Below, in pieces: positions 28,859-41,943 of a stretch of 64,000 nt of DNA. The notes below the pieces were generated by a model. The model was not told the origin of the DNA and searched no databases. It saw only the letters and a program-made list of their open reading frames with translations. Origin of the DNA: Erigeron canadensis (lineage: Eukaryota; Streptophyta; Magnoliopsida; Asterales; Asteraceae); contig NC_057769.1 of assembly GCF_010389155.1 (NCBI RefSeq), positions 7,378,735-7,442,734 of the forward strand. The letters run 5' to 3'. A program made the translations under genes and the position numbers. Position 1 is the first letter of the stretch; every line of letters begins with the position of its first letter.

Positions 28859-31800
28859 TTAATCTCCTTTAGTTGAAGGCTCGACGCAAGCACAGAAAGG
28901 GCTTTTCTTCCGCCTGTTGTTGATTGCTGTCTTTGTTCTTCCACCACCATAAAGATAATCTTTCAAAAGAACTCGCTTTTTGGTATCGATGAACCTCGAT
29001 TTTCCTTTAGGCTCATTCTCGTCGTCCAATTTCAAAAGCACAAACTGTATCTTTTGTATCTCTAACTGCAAACGACCAATCTTTTCAGAAACCCTTCTTG
29101 CTTGTTCCGATACCTTTTTCCTTCTCATACTTTCACTTTCCCCCGATTCTGATGCCGATGACTTGTCAGAGCTACCTTCGATATGCTTTACGAGTTTCCC
29201 ATTAAGTTCGTATAATTTTTGGATGGCGGATTCGGCTTCCATGAGTTGCCCCTTCAATGTCTCACACTCGAGCATACCTTTTCCTCTTCTGCTTTGTAAC
29301 GTAATCTCGACTTTCCTCTTTAAATCCTCGATGGTTATTTGAAGGTTGGTCAACTTTAAAACATCGGAATTCAGTCGTTCAAGAACCTTCCTTTTGTTAC
29401 TGTCTTCATTGGGCTCCTTAAATCTTTTAGATACTTCCAGTTTATCAACCACGCTATCAAGAGACACATCTGAAGCAGTTGGGTGATGTCTGAACATAAG
29501 TTTGGGATCATCTGCAGTTTCCCAAATCTCACCTTCGATAAGTCCTCTTTTGCTTACAGCGTATGATGAACTTTCAGAGGCTTGATCTAGCATGATGTCT
29601 TTTGGATCTGCTTCTAAGATTTCAGATGTTGATTTTGGTTTACTGTTTGATCTGCTGCGGAAATTCTTTAGATGACTTAATTCTTCTATCTGCTTCATTG
29701 CGGATTCCAGCTTTGCATCTGCATCTAACTTCTCTTTCGTTGAAAGCATCTGCATCTCAACTACCGCCATTTCAATAACTTTGACCTTACTTTGCAGATC
29801 CTGCAACTCAGCAAATGGATCTTGGATCATGGTTACAGATTCGCCACCCTGCAAAATCAGTACAAATCATTAAATTCTGACATAATGTGAAAACGCCATT
29901 CTTAGAGTTTTCACTTTTTTTTAACGCCAAAAGCGTTGGTTACAATGGACCACTTGTTTTTTATGGCAAATGCTTGTCAAACTAAATAGCCTTAAAACTA
30001 TACGTACCCCTTAAAGGCTCAAACAAAGTCAAGTTTGGGAGCCACGATACAAAAGTATAGATTCACTTGTAATACGAAAGAGCGGAGGTGATCTGTGCAC
30101 CACTAGATTTTGGAAATGCACCACCAAACATACTTTACAGTGTTGTACTGTACCACAATGTAAAGCATGTTTGATGGTGTATTGTCAAAATCTGGTGGTG
30201 TACAGATCGGTAATTACTACCTTGGATAACCGTATGAAATATGCCAATGAGAAAGAGACAGCCCCCCTTTACTTTTGGTTGATATAGCTTATGTTTTTTC
30301 ATCACTAACGGGTCAAGTGGGAATAATAGAAATATAGTTAGAGGGAAACAGTTTGATGTCACCCAAGGTATGCTTTTAATGACTAATGCCTCCTAAAAGT
30401 TGTAAATTTTATTACTTAAATTATTTATCGATGAAATAATGTGATTTGTGATCATATTTGAGACACTAACTATTTATAGCATAACTAAAAAGTAAAGTAA
30501 CTCCCAATGCCGTCTTCCACGGGTTTTGGGTCCCAATACCGTCTTCGACGGTGTATGGGGAGGTTGATATGTAGACAGCCTTACCCCTACCAAAGGTAGA
30601 GAGGTTGCTTCCAGGTTCTACCATAGGTAGAAAAGGATCTCCAGCCTTCCTGGGCATGAGGATCGAACCCATGACCTCTGTTTCTAGAGGCATGAGCTCC
30701 AATCACTGATCCAACCCAGTTTTATGACAATTCGAGGGTCTTGACCAGTATCAAATGGCATAGAATTTTTCCGTTTTATGACAAGTTACCCACCACGTCC
30801 ACTTTCCCACCTCTAACATTAAGAATTCTAGAATTGTACCAGATGTTCAGAGGGTCGGCGAGGGAATTTTGGCCTGTCTACAAAAATTCTTTTGTATCCT
30901 TGTCGTACAAGGATAAGCATGTACACGTGTTCTTTATGCAATTACAAGGTGTGATGTTTACTATACTAATAACACGCAAGAGTTTTGACGTATTTACTTA
31001 TAAATGTGTCAATTCAGGTTATGTTCAACCCAAAAAACATGCAAAATGAAGGAAAGAAGTCAAACGGGTCAACCTGGTTGAAGTTGCTGCCTTGCTAGAT
31101 ACGTATTTTTTATCCATTAAACCTCCCAAGTCTTTCTAATTAGATATGACACAAAATTTGTTTATATAACATATAAAATTTTTAGACAAAAAGTGTTTTG
31201 CGTCAATCCAACCTAACCATCCGCGTCAACCACGACGACAAAAACAATGCGAAAAATCCTGAACTGGAAAGATGCAGTTTTGGGTCAAACCAACCAAATC
31301 AAGAACTTAACAAAATTACCTGTTTTGAGCTTTACCCCACCCTTTTGCCACATATAGTAAGCATGAATTCAACAAGCTAATGAATCATTACCTCTGCATC
31401 ATCGTTTTCAGACTGTGGGACTGTCATTCGGGTACAGGTATGATTTTCTAAGGATATGATGCTATTCCTCAAAGACTCAAGGGCTGGGCCATATGCAGCC
31501 AAATGAGCTTTAAGGTCTCGGTTTTCACTTTCCAAAATGCTTGTTTTTTCTTTGAGCAATTCAGTATTCACATCTTTGGAAGTAATTTCTTCTTGCAGAC
31601 TCATACAAACTTTGGTAAGCTCACGTATCTTTTCTTCTAATAAATCTTGACATATATTAGAAGCCACCAAATCACCATAAACTAATGACCCCTCTGTTTC
31701 CAAAAATTGAGCCTTTTCCTCTGCCTTTTCCTGATTTTTAGTCAACTGATGGATTTTCTCTTCCAAAATCCTGTTTCCTTTGCTCAAAAGATCATTCTCT

Positions 31801-34800
31801 TCTATAAGTTTTACATTTTGTTTCTGCTGTTCATCTTTTGTCAATTTAACTTCATTGTTTTCTCTCTGCAGACCAGCTACTATCTCAGATAACTCCATTT
31901 TGTCATTCTCTAAAATCATCAATCGTTGAACTGCCTCCTTATGTTCCTTTTCTTTCAATTGCAACAGATTATTCCTGTTCACTAAATCGGAATTCAACTG
32001 ATCACGAACACAAATAACTGCTTCCAAATCGTGCTCGGATTTTTCCAGAGTCTTTTTAAGATCAAGATTTTCCATTCTCGCCTCTTCTAATTTCTTTTCG
32101 ACCATTGACATTTCTGCATGCTTCTCATCAACATAACTCTTTAAAGCTTGTGAGAGAAAACTTTGACTTAAAACCTCACCAAGTATGATGTCGTTTTCCT
32201 CTTCCAAAAGACAAATCTTATCGTTTTTCTGAGAGTTATCGTCCAACAAAGACTTCTTTTGTTCAAGAACCACCGAATTGTCCATTTGTAAAGTTGTGTA
32301 AGCTTCTTGAACAAATGACAACTCTGAATGTAAATTCCCCAGCTGAGTTCTTAACATTTGTTCGGTAATATCACCTTCACTCACCTTCGATCTCAACCCT
32401 TCGTTTGTTTCTGAAAGTTTTCCGGCCTCACTTTGCAACTCAAGAATCTTCACAGTTTGGACACATAACTCGTGTCGTAAACCACTCCTTTCCACTTCAA
32501 GATTCACCACTTCCGTTTTCAATTGCTTCAACAGTGCAACTAGAATCGACATTTCGAGGACAAACTTCATGTTTTTGTCTTCACTTTCACCTAGGGCACA
32601 TTTTGTTCCCTCAAAATTTCTCTGTATAGTATCGAAATATTTATGTTCTTGACCACTTTCTAATCCAGGGTGCAAGGAAAGCCCAGCAACTTTCAGCAAC
32701 TGGTGCATCCCAATCTTCAACCTATCATTCTGATCAGCTAAAGATTTGATCTTTAACTGGTTTTCACTTTTCTCTTGCTTCAACACATGAACAAGACTTT
32801 CAGACAACTTTGATGCCTCTTGGAGTTTATGACAATCATTTAACAAAAAAAAGTTCTTTTCTTCAAGATCTTGTACGCATTTCAGCAAGATGAAGATTTC
32901 GATTTCAGAACTGAAAGATTTATCAAGCTTTTCTTCGAAGTCTTTGCTTTTATTGTGACTCTCTTCTTGTAGGAGCTGGATCTGGCTCCTCAAAGCATGC
33001 AATTGTTTGTCATTCTTCTGAGCAAAGGTTACGTGTTCTTGATTCTGTAAAGCCAATGATAAATTCAGCTCTTCTACTTTACGAAGAGTAGATTCTCTCT
33101 CTTTCTCCATTGCTGAGTACTTCTCTTCTAAATCTGTATATTTTACCTCCAGATCCTTCAAAGTTTTTGTGGTAATTTCAATCTGAGAGACTAGAGTACC
33201 CTTTTCAGTAATAAGTGCAGACTTTTCATCGGCAAGAACTTGAGCTGAATCTTCGAAAGTCTTTGACTTTTGCTTTAACACTTCAAGTTTGACATGGGCA
33301 TCAAAAAGAGAATTCTCAAGAAGCGTGTTTTTCTCAGAAACTTGACTCAAGTTATCAGTAGTTACTTGTAGCTGACCTAATAAATTCGCTTTTTCAACGG
33401 CAAGATTAGACTTTTCTTCTGAAAGAGATTGATAAGATTCTTCAAGTGACTTTAATTTACCTCGTACCCCTTCTAACTCAGCACCTAGATCTGACAATGA
33501 ATTCTCCAAAACGACATTTCTCTCAAGAAGTTGACCCATTACTTCAAGTTTCTGGAGTAAAGCAGCTTTTGCGGCTTTTTCTGTTTGCCATTCTTCTTTC
33601 AAATTAGAGTTCTCATCCTGCAATGCCTTTACAGATGATCCTAAGCTTTCAGGGTTCAACCCCACATAAGCCACTTGATCCAAAATCGACCTATGATTCT
33701 TGTTCAAATCGTTTAGTTCCTCCTTTAGGCAATAAATTTCTTGCTGAAGAGCATTTCTTTGGTCAACTCTCAGGTCAACCTCTTCCTCAAGTTTCCCATT
33801 TGACTCTTTTAGACTACAGATTTCGGACTGCATCTCTTTTAATGAAAGGGTGGAAGACAAGTTGAGCTCAGCGAGGTTCTTGTTCTCCTCGAGTTGCTTC
33901 CGAACCTCTCCCTCTAAAACTTGGTTACGAGATTCGATTTCCAGCAAAATCTGAGCACGGTTTTGTAACTCTCCCGCCAACGATCTTAATTCTTCTTGAG
34001 ATTGGGAGTGTAACTGCTGTAGAGTTTGAAAAGCGGTTTCAGCCTCCACAAACCGCAATCTTTCTTCCTGTATGCAAGTCCATAATCTTCCCAATTCCTT
34101 CTGTTTCTCTGTAAGTTCTTGATCTTGAGCCTCAATCTTCACCCCCATGGATTCTAATTCTGTCTGAAGTGTCCCGTTTGATTTTTCTAGCATGAGACGT
34201 TGTTCTTCTGCATCCTTTAAAAGTGAAAGCCCATTCTCGATCTCAGTTTTCAGCCTTTCGGTCTCATCTTGGGCACAAACAAGTCTAAGCTCAAGACTCG
34301 AAATAGTCTCCAGGCATTTCTGGTACGAAAGAGTTTGTGCTTCTTTCTCTTCAGTTAAAGCAATGATTGCAAGCTTCAGCCTTTCAATTTCCTTCTCTGC
34401 TTCAACTAATTTCTTCTCTAAACCTGACTGCATATTAATAGATTGTTTGTATTGATCATAAGCAAAATCCCGTTCTTCTTTTAATCTTGAGATTTCTTCC
34501 TTCAGATTTTCAGTTTCATTCTCACTTTCTTGAGCTTTCTCATTGAGTTTCACTATATCCTCTTGTGCTCGGTGGTAAAGCTCGAGACTTTCGTTCTTTT
34601 CAAATTCTAATCTTTGGAGAGCGTCTTTCAAGTTTTGAATTTCAGCCTCGGCTTTGCTAGCTCGGTCAGCAAGTTCTATGGAATTCTGTTGTGAATTTGC
34701 GATCTCAGATTCCAGTTTGGCTAATCTCTCCAAACACTCAAGGTACTGCTTCAAGCCGGCTTCCTTTTCATCTTCTAACTTGGCTAGGGCCTCTTTTAAA

Positions 34801-36019
34801 AGTAATATTTCTGTGTCATTGGTGCCCACGCTCTCAAATTGAGATAAGTTCCGGTCCTGGGACCTGTGTTTATTGTTGCCATCTTGTGAATCACTAAAAT
34901 TGAGGGCTTTTCTTGCTGTTCCAGTAAACCCATTTTTCTGTAAATCATCGGGACTAAAACCTGAAATTGAAGTAGTTCTTGTGTCTGGCGTCTGAGGATC
35001 AACATCATAGGGAGAATTAGGAGATGAGTCCTCGCATCCTGCAGGGACTTGATTTGGAAAGGCTTCTGTCATTGTTTTGTGAGCCTGCCGGAGTGCCCCG
35101 GTTGCATGATCATATCTTTCTGCCAAGGCCCGATACGCTCTGTATAACTCTTCCACCATTTTCATAAGCTCAGGACGCTTTTTATAGTACATTTCTGCCT
35201 TTCGAGCAAATGAATCCCCGTCTTCTTCAATAAGCTTTATCATCGCCTTCACTTTGATGTCCACATCTGTTCATGAACACAAGGAGGAAAAGTTAATAAA
35301 CCCAAATCGCATGAAGACAGATTTGAAAACAGTCAGTTCTTACGTCCAATAGATGATAACAGAAAGAACAAGTGTACATGAGTAAATATGCAAAAAAAAA
35401 AATAGAAAACTTATATACTACTTGGTCAATTTGATAGCATTAACGACTCTCAATGTATCCTAAGATGCTAAAATATCCAACCACTAGATAGAAATTAAGG
35501 TTACCATAACTCCAACTCAATTTCAATACCAAGTTAAACTGAGTAATTACTAACAAGATGCCGTAAGTAGCCTTACCATATTATCTTTGATATCAACTGA
35601 AAGATTCTCAAAATCTTAACAAGATTCAGATAATAAATAACTAAGATGTTAAAAGTCTAGTAACAAAAACAACCAGGGATTCTGTATACTAATTTCTTCA
35701 TGCTAATTATACCTCATCCTGCTTACTTCAAGTGATCTTTAATAAATTAATGTTCATTTCTTAAATGCCAAGAAGAAAAGCTAGGAGTCACAAAAAAAGT
35801 CGATATGTATTTAGGTAGAAGGAAATTTTAATGTGGCAACAGGCAAATATAATGAAATTTGTATGCAAGGAAAACTATAGTTGTAGAGTCAGAAAAAGCT
35901 ACATATATATATATACCTGTAAGATTTTCTTGAAGCCATTTTGAATTTTTGGGACTAATGTGGCTGTTCCACCACCAAGAGTACATACGCCTCGAGTCTG
36001 CCTTTGACAACGAAGCCAT
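28859..36019 (-). CDS. NET1: NETWORKED1-type actin-binding protein (NAB domain, KIP1-like)
   Basis: Three coding exons: 35917-36019, 31392-35266, 28859-29848, joined in phase with GT-AG introns, giving 1655 aa, in the range of NET1 family members. The N-terminal ~95 residues are the plant-specific NAB domain: [21 protein letters not shown], then [23 protein letters not shown] and [13 protein letters not shown]. The rest is almost continuous heptad-rich coiled coil with many Glu/Lys. The C-terminus carries the conserved NET1 tail ([46 protein letters not shown]). NET1 proteins bind F-actin through the NAB domain and link it to membranes, including plasma membrane and plasmodesmata. Intron 2 (29849-31391) contains a SINE. 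The paralogue (A-D) is not resolved. Confidence 0.95.
30488..30723 (-). mobile_element. SINE family A, copy 1 (in NET1 intron 2)
   Basis: Minus-strand tRNA-like head (TTGGATCAGTGATTGGAGC as box A; GGGTTCGATCCTC as box B), then a family-specific body (GGTAAGGCTGTCTACAT, AACCCGTGGAAGACGG) and a T-rich 3' end. Aligns over its full length with 36332-36568 and 41049-41280. Target duplication decayed. Confidence 0.8.
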
Positions 36020-37005
36020 GGTTTCAACCTTCCAAGTCAGCTGAATTCCCCAAAACTCAAGATAGATGTGGAAATTGTATAGCTGAAAACCACAATTCAG
36101 CACCAATAAATCTTAACTTCCCAGTATCCTTCCTATAAAACACAAAAAAGGACAATAACAACATCATTGGCAGGTTCACATTTGGATGATCAGTTTCAGA
36201 TCACTATATATATATATATATGAATATGATGTACTTATACATATATATGCATATATATACACACACACAAACACATATATAGATAAGAATTCTCAAGATT
36301 TTTCGATATAGAAAGCGGATCAAAAACATCTAAAAGTAATGTAAAGTAACTTCCAATGCCGTCTTCCATGGATTTTGAGTCCCAAATACCGTCTTTGACG
36401 GTGTATTGGGGAGGTTGAGATGTAGACAGCCTTACCCCTACTAAGGTAGAGAGGCTGCTTACCAAAGGTAGAAAAGGACCTCCGGCCTTGTTGGGCATGA
36501 GGATCGAACCCATGACCTTTGTATCTAGAGGCAAGGGCTCCGACCACTGATCCAACCCCGTTGGTTTTGGATCAAACACATCTGAATCACTAAAACATCA
36601 GTTAAGACCATTATTTATAACTTAAAACTAATAATTCATTTTTTTTTTTCAAAATTCACACCTAACTTTTAAAAAATAAACAAAAAGTAAAGTGATCAAC
36701 CCCTAAAACATTAAGATCATGAGCAAAAAATCATCAAAAACAACTTACAAAGTTATAATTTATAAACCTTAATCTGATCAAACGTGATCATAACAGAACT
36801 CATAATCCAAAAAATAAAAAGTTAAACAAGTAGCTAGTACAGTATTAATTAACATGTAAGTAACAGAAATTACAAATAGTTACATATATATTTATATAAA
36901 TATATATATATAATTGTGAAAAGAAAAAGATTAAAAAAAAAAAAAAACTCACAAGAAAATGGAAATTCAGTAGTGATTCAGATACTGGAATTATAATTAA
37001 ATTTT
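36020..37005 (-). other. NET1 5'UTR with leader intron
   Basis: A splice acceptor (TTTTATAG, exon from 36132) and a donor (TTTTCTT/GTGAGT, exon end 36953) fit a leader intron of 36952-36133. A minus-strand TATAAA lies near 37029-37036, which would start the transcript around 37000. The CT-rich stretch (minus strand) near 37210-37250 is an alternative start region. The leader intron holds a SINE and TA/CA repeats. Consensus-based inference. Confidence 0.5.
36332..36568 (-). mobile_element. SINE family A, copy 2 (in NET1 leader intron)
   Basis: Same element as 30488-30723, with box A TTGGATCAGTGGTCGGAGC and box B GGGTTCGATCCTC. Flanked by a 15-bp target duplication with one mismatch: GGATCAAAAACATCT at 36317-36331 and GGATCAAACACATCT at 36569-36583. 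This fixes its ends at 237 bp and shows target-primed insertion. Confidence 0.88.
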
Positions 37006-37891
37006 TATATTATTTGGAGAGGTGTTTGGTTTATAAAAAGTGGAAAGGCCTAGAATTCAGCCCATGATATTGTTGTTTGTATATTTGTTAAATCCAGCAA
37101 AATGTGTGATCTGATAATTACAAGTGAAACTGTTTTTGAGTTTGGTATTTTTTGTTGTTAGATTCTTTGTTGTTGTTTGGCAAAGATTGGCTGGCGTGGG
37201 TTTTGGTTGTTAAGAGAGAGAGAGAGAAAGAAAAAGAGAGCTGTCTGTCGGCTTTGACAAGAAAGAAAGAAATAAAGTGTCAAAATGAATTAAAACTACT
37301 ACGTACAATAAAAAAGGACAAATTATCTCTCCGTATTATTGTGTTTTACACTTTTACTCCTTTCTTTTTTATTTTATTTTTTATTCGACTTGATTTACGA
37401 GTACAATTTTCTTTTGTGTTCTTGTAAAACTATCAACATTAATTGTATGTTTGATATATGTAGTCGTGTTTTCCTATGTTATATAGGTCTGATTTTTGAT
37501 GAGTTTGAGAAAGCTATGTATATTTATGGTTTATTAGACGAATGTTAGCGTGATGCGACGGTGATGATAGTAGCAACGGTGACGGCAATGATAAGTGGTA
37601 GCGGTGGCGACTGATGGTGATGGTGGTGGGGGACCTGGTTCTTGATGTAAAATGAGGTAGTTTAATTATTTTAGAAAATGAGAAATAGAAATTGTAAATT
37701 ATTTGATTAAACATATTTTAAGTATATGAGTTAATTAAAAAAGAAAAAGACCATTAAAAATATGAAAATTTTGAGTATTTTAAAGATAGAATGTTGAAAA
37801 AAAGATAGATGAATTTGTTTTATATAATGAAGAAATAACCATTTACTATTTGTGTTGGAATGATAAGAGAAAAATTAACATGACCTCTACT

Positions 37892-38352
37892 TAAAGAAAG
37901 AGAAAATAGCCTAAATAACCAAAAATCATCTTCAATATACGAACATACCCAAAAAAATTTTCCAATTCATCAAAAATACCCATAAAATCGCAAGACCGTA
38001 AGGAGGAGATGCGGATCGCAAGAACTCCTTGCGGATTGCAAGCAGTGCTTGCGGATCGTAAGAACTCCTTGCGATTCTCAAGCAAGCCTTGCGATCCGCA
38101 AGGAATGCTTGCGATTTTGAGTTTGTAGACTTATGGATAAGATTTTTTGTGAGATTTACTTGAATTTTTTACTTATGCATTAGTAAAAAAAAAGTCAAAA
38201 TCGTTTGCGATCCGCAAGGAGTTCTTGCGATATGCATCTCCTCCTTGCGGTCTTGCGATTTTATGGGTATTTTTAGTGAATTCGAAAAAAGTTGGATATT
38301 TTTGTATATTAAAGATTATTTTTGGTTAGTTAGGCTATTTTCTCTAAAGAAA
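37892..38352. mobile_element. Fold-back DNA transposon, ~140-bp terminal inverted repeats, 8-bp target duplication
   Basis: The element is 37900-38344 (445 bp), starting GAGAAAATAGCC and ending GGCTATTTTCTC, with perfect flanking TAAAGAAA (37892-37899, 38345-38352). Inverted repeats extend about 140 bp inwards and contain several copies of CTTGCGGATCGCAAG-like palindromes, far more GC-rich than the surroundings. An 8-bp duplication suggests hAT; some MULEs also give 8-9 bp. No coding. Confidence 0.82.
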
Positions 38353-38825
38353 TGACATGCATATATTGAGAAAATGGCCTAAAATTTTAGCATGGTTAAA
38401 TGTGTAATTGTTTATTTTCTAATTGTAATTATATTTTTTTCTACTAATGTTTATTGGGTTAACCTAAGGGCTTTTCTTAAGCTGCATTATATAATTGTAC
38501 ATTTACTACAAAATTCAGGGGTGAGTTTTTAATATGAAAAGGTACAACTTTTTTATGCACGTTAAGTGAAGCCTAAGAGTTTCATTTAGCATTTTACATG
38601 TTTATTTTAGTATGGTTTCTTTTTTGCCGTAAAAAAACAAACAAAAATGTTACAATTAAAGATATAATCACTTTACAAATTTTTTAATATTAAGCGTTGC
38701 TAAAAGAGAAATTATTTTAACTTAAATAAGTTTAGTACAATAATGACAAGAAGTCAAGAATCTGGGTTTGAGAAGGAGTAGCTGATGCCGCACTTTAGTC
38801 ACTAACCTGACCAACCCCAAAGGTT

Positions 38826-39190
38826 AAGTAATGTTAAGCTTATTTTTTGACCTTTAGCTCAATTGTTGAAAGACAATCTATTTTGTATGAGATCTTGTGT
38901 TCAAGTTGGGGATGACATACTAATTAAGTCCTTTTATGAAGCATTGGCTTGGGTATACCTAGGTTCAAGTCTGAGGGAACAGGGTTTACCCATATTAATC
39001 ATCGTGCATTCGGGCGGATTAGTATGGGGTTTTCCCCCATCGGATATTTGAAATATGTGTTTCTACTTCGAGTAAGCTCTCTAGCGCGAACCTGATTAAA
39101 ACAACATATGTTATACCTTCCGCTATCAAATCACGACACGAAATTTCGAATGAAATTCACTTTTAAAAAAAAAAAGTAATGTTAAGCTTA
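38826..39190 (+). mobile_element. SINE family C, copy 1, with 17-bp target duplication
   Basis: The element 38843-39173 lies between two copies of AAGTAATGTTAAGCTTA (38826-38842 and 39174-39190). tRNA-like head: TTAGCTCAATTGTTGAAAG (box A) and TGTTCAAGTTGGGG (box B). A second box-B-like GGTTCAAGTCTG lies ~90 bases on, suggesting a dimeric head. The body includes AAGCTCTCTAGCGCGAACC. A-tail at the 3' end. The family recurs at 47642-47949. Confidence 0.88.
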
Positions 39191-39414
39191 CAATGACAAA
39201 GCGTGTCAACTATTGACTTTCCAATTTTCATAGTAGTTAGCATTAACTAGGTCATGTGATAAAATCATGGTTCGGTTTTTTGGACCAATATTTTACTTTT
39301 TTAATGAAGTTTGACTGGATATCAAGTTTCAAATTTTTATATTTTTAAATCATGCTAAGAAAGTTGGAATTCATGTTATCATTTGACCATTATTGTTTTA
39401 GATTACTGAATTTT

Positions 39415-39476
39415 GATTTGGTACGAAAGCCATAGTGTGATGTATGATTTGGTACGAAAGCCATAGTGTGATGTAT
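39415..39476. repeat. Perfect 31-bp tandem duplication
   Basis: A 31-bp unit beginning GATTTGGTACGAAAGCC occurs twice head to tail (39415-39445, 39446-39476) without mismatch, so it is young or conserved by slippage. Confidence 0.92.
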
Positions 39477-39688
39477 CATTTTCATTTCGATATAAGTAAA
39501 AGAAAAATATTTTAATAAAATTACAACAGTCAATTCATACAATATATGTATAAAAAATCGATGTATAATATTTTTTTAAAAAATTTTGCTACAACAAAAT
39601 TCTATGATACGACGCAAACGTTAGAGCAAAAGTGAAATTACATTGGATGATAATAACTTTTACCCAAAAAGAAAATAGTAAAAACATT

Positions 39689-40052
39689 ATAACCCCACTT
39701 GATTTAAAAACCCACTCGTTTATTTGTAATTTGGATGCGTCTTTTATCGATTTGCTCTCTTAAGGCTTATTTGGGCTTGCATAAAGAACATCACAGAGTG
39801 AAAACCGGTGGCTCGGCCTCTGTTGGCGAGGGTTTTTCTCGTTTCTCATTTTCGTAATTGCCACAAGTTTTTTGACCCTTTTTGCTTTCATCGTAGTTCA
39901 AGTCTCAAGTTTGTGTCTAGGATTTTGTTAATTTTTGAGCATCCTAGATTTTGTAATTGTAATTGTATTTTCTATTTGATGTCTAGTACTTTGCTAGATT
40001 CTTATATGTTTTAATAATATATTGCCGTTCTAAAAAAAATAACCCCACTTGA
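39689..40052 (+). mobile_element. 5'-truncated retroposon ending GCCGTTCTA(A)n, 14-bp target duplication
   Basis: The insertion 39703-40038 lies between ATAACCCCACTTGA at 39689-39702 and 40039-40052. It ends TGCCGTTCTAAAAAAA. No tRNA-like promoter is seen. It is most likely the 3' part of a LINE; its 3' end is shared with the SINE at 61320-61500. Confidence 0.75.
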
Positions 40053-41048
40053 AAATAAATTCACCATATGTGTACGACTAAATTTACGTGATATACAAAT
40101 CACCACTCATGCGTAAATCAATGTTTAAACAGTTAAGTTCAAAATACGAACATGATAATCATTCAAATAAAGTCTTGTATAGTTTTAAATTTAGTGGTAT
40201 TGTATATTCAAACAACTATTTGGTACAAGTGTTTGACATACGGACTCATGAACACACGATACGACCACGATAGTGGCAGTTGTAGGTTGTGGCGGTGGTG
40301 ACAGATATCTGCTACAACAAATGATGGCAACAACCACTAGTGTAAGTTATTAATGTAAAGATAATCAATTTAAAAATGATAGTTTGGTTATTTTATTATA
40401 GTTTAGTTATTTTAAGAGTTCAAGTATGAAGGTTGTAAAAATTTTCATTAAAGACATGATTGGTAGACCAAATATATTAGAAAGTAGGTGTGTTGAATGA
40501 CGAGAGGTATTTTAGGTAGATCAAACATGTAATTTGAGAAAAGAAAGAGAGGATGATGCTTTATATAATTGTATAAAGGTATATAAATCTCCCTATCAAA
40601 CTAAGAGAGATTAATTTTAAACTTAGTTGACATTATTAGTTGATTGTCACGTCAGATTATAGCTTAGTTGTCAATTTTTCTTAAGTTTTAGTTGTTTATT
40701 AAACTTTATATTATTATTAAACTTTATATTATTATTACTCGATTTAGTCAAAAAAATCAATGTATTGATCGCAAAAGTAATTTATTGGTCTTTTGGTCTA
40801 ACATAAATATTGTATTTGTATATGTTAGATATTTAACAGTTTAAATTAATTATAATAGTTATTCTTAGATACATCAAGAAATAATGATAATAAAATAATA
40901 ATTATTATTATAATTATATAAAAAAACCAATTTGTTTAAGCTTTATGCATTTGGATTGAAGTTCCCTTTATATTAGTCTATTATTAACTACATTTTATAT
41001 AAAACTATTATTATTTTAATATGTAATTGTATATTTGTATACATTAAG

Positions 41049-41280
41049 TAACGTGATTTGGATCAGTGGTAAACACTATGGCTTCTAGAGACAGAGGTCA
41101 TGGGTTCAATCCTCATCCCATACAAAGGCCAGAGGTCCTTTTTTACCATTTCGATAGATACTGGAAATAGTCTTTCTACCTAGGTAGAGGTAAGGGCTAT
41201 GCCTACATCTTAATCTCCCCCACACACCGTCGAAATATTGAGACTCAAAACCCGTGGAATGCGGCGATGAACAGTTTTTT
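41049..41280 (+). mobile_element. SINE family A, copy 3
   Basis: Plus-strand copy: TTTGGATCAGTGGTAAACA (box A), GGGTTCAATCCTC (box B), the same body with AACCCGTGGAATGCGG, and a T-rich tail. The short word TATACATT occurs on both sides and may be the remnant of the target duplication. Confidence 0.8.
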
Positions 41281-41943
41281 CTTTTCTTTTTCTTTATACA
41301 TTGTCATTAATGTCATTATATATTGTTATCTAATACTTCAAATTTGATGGATGCATTTGTTATTTGTATGACAATATAATGCGAGTCGTTTGTTTACAAA
41401 ATTTTATCATTACTAATTGTCTTACGCATGAGTTTAATCTAGTATAAATATAATCCATATGTAGATTTGTTTAGATTTAAAAAATATTGTGAATCATTAT
41501 TATGCGATTATTTATATATGTTCTACAACATACTACACAGGATATTATCTGATAACTTAAATGTGTTAAAGATAGGGACTTATCTAAGATACTAATTATG
41601 TCTAAAGATAACAAGAACTATAGTTATTGACCTCTTAATAGTTTGAAAATTTTCACATATATATTTTTAACACATTATTGGTAGTTCAAATAGAAGGTTT
41701 TTTTTTTTCTTTAACGATAGGAAGCTTTTAATTGAAATGGTTATATGGGAATAATTATATGTTTAGTTATTGAGGGTTATTCTTGTTCTAGATGCAAATA
41801 TATTTTATTTTTTATTATTATCAATTTGACAACGATGAAGAATGTAGTATTCCCTATTAAATTACTACTTGGTTCTTCTAAGATTTATTTATCACATGTA
41901 TAGCATGTGACACACTTGTCATAGCTTTATGATAGAAAATGTA

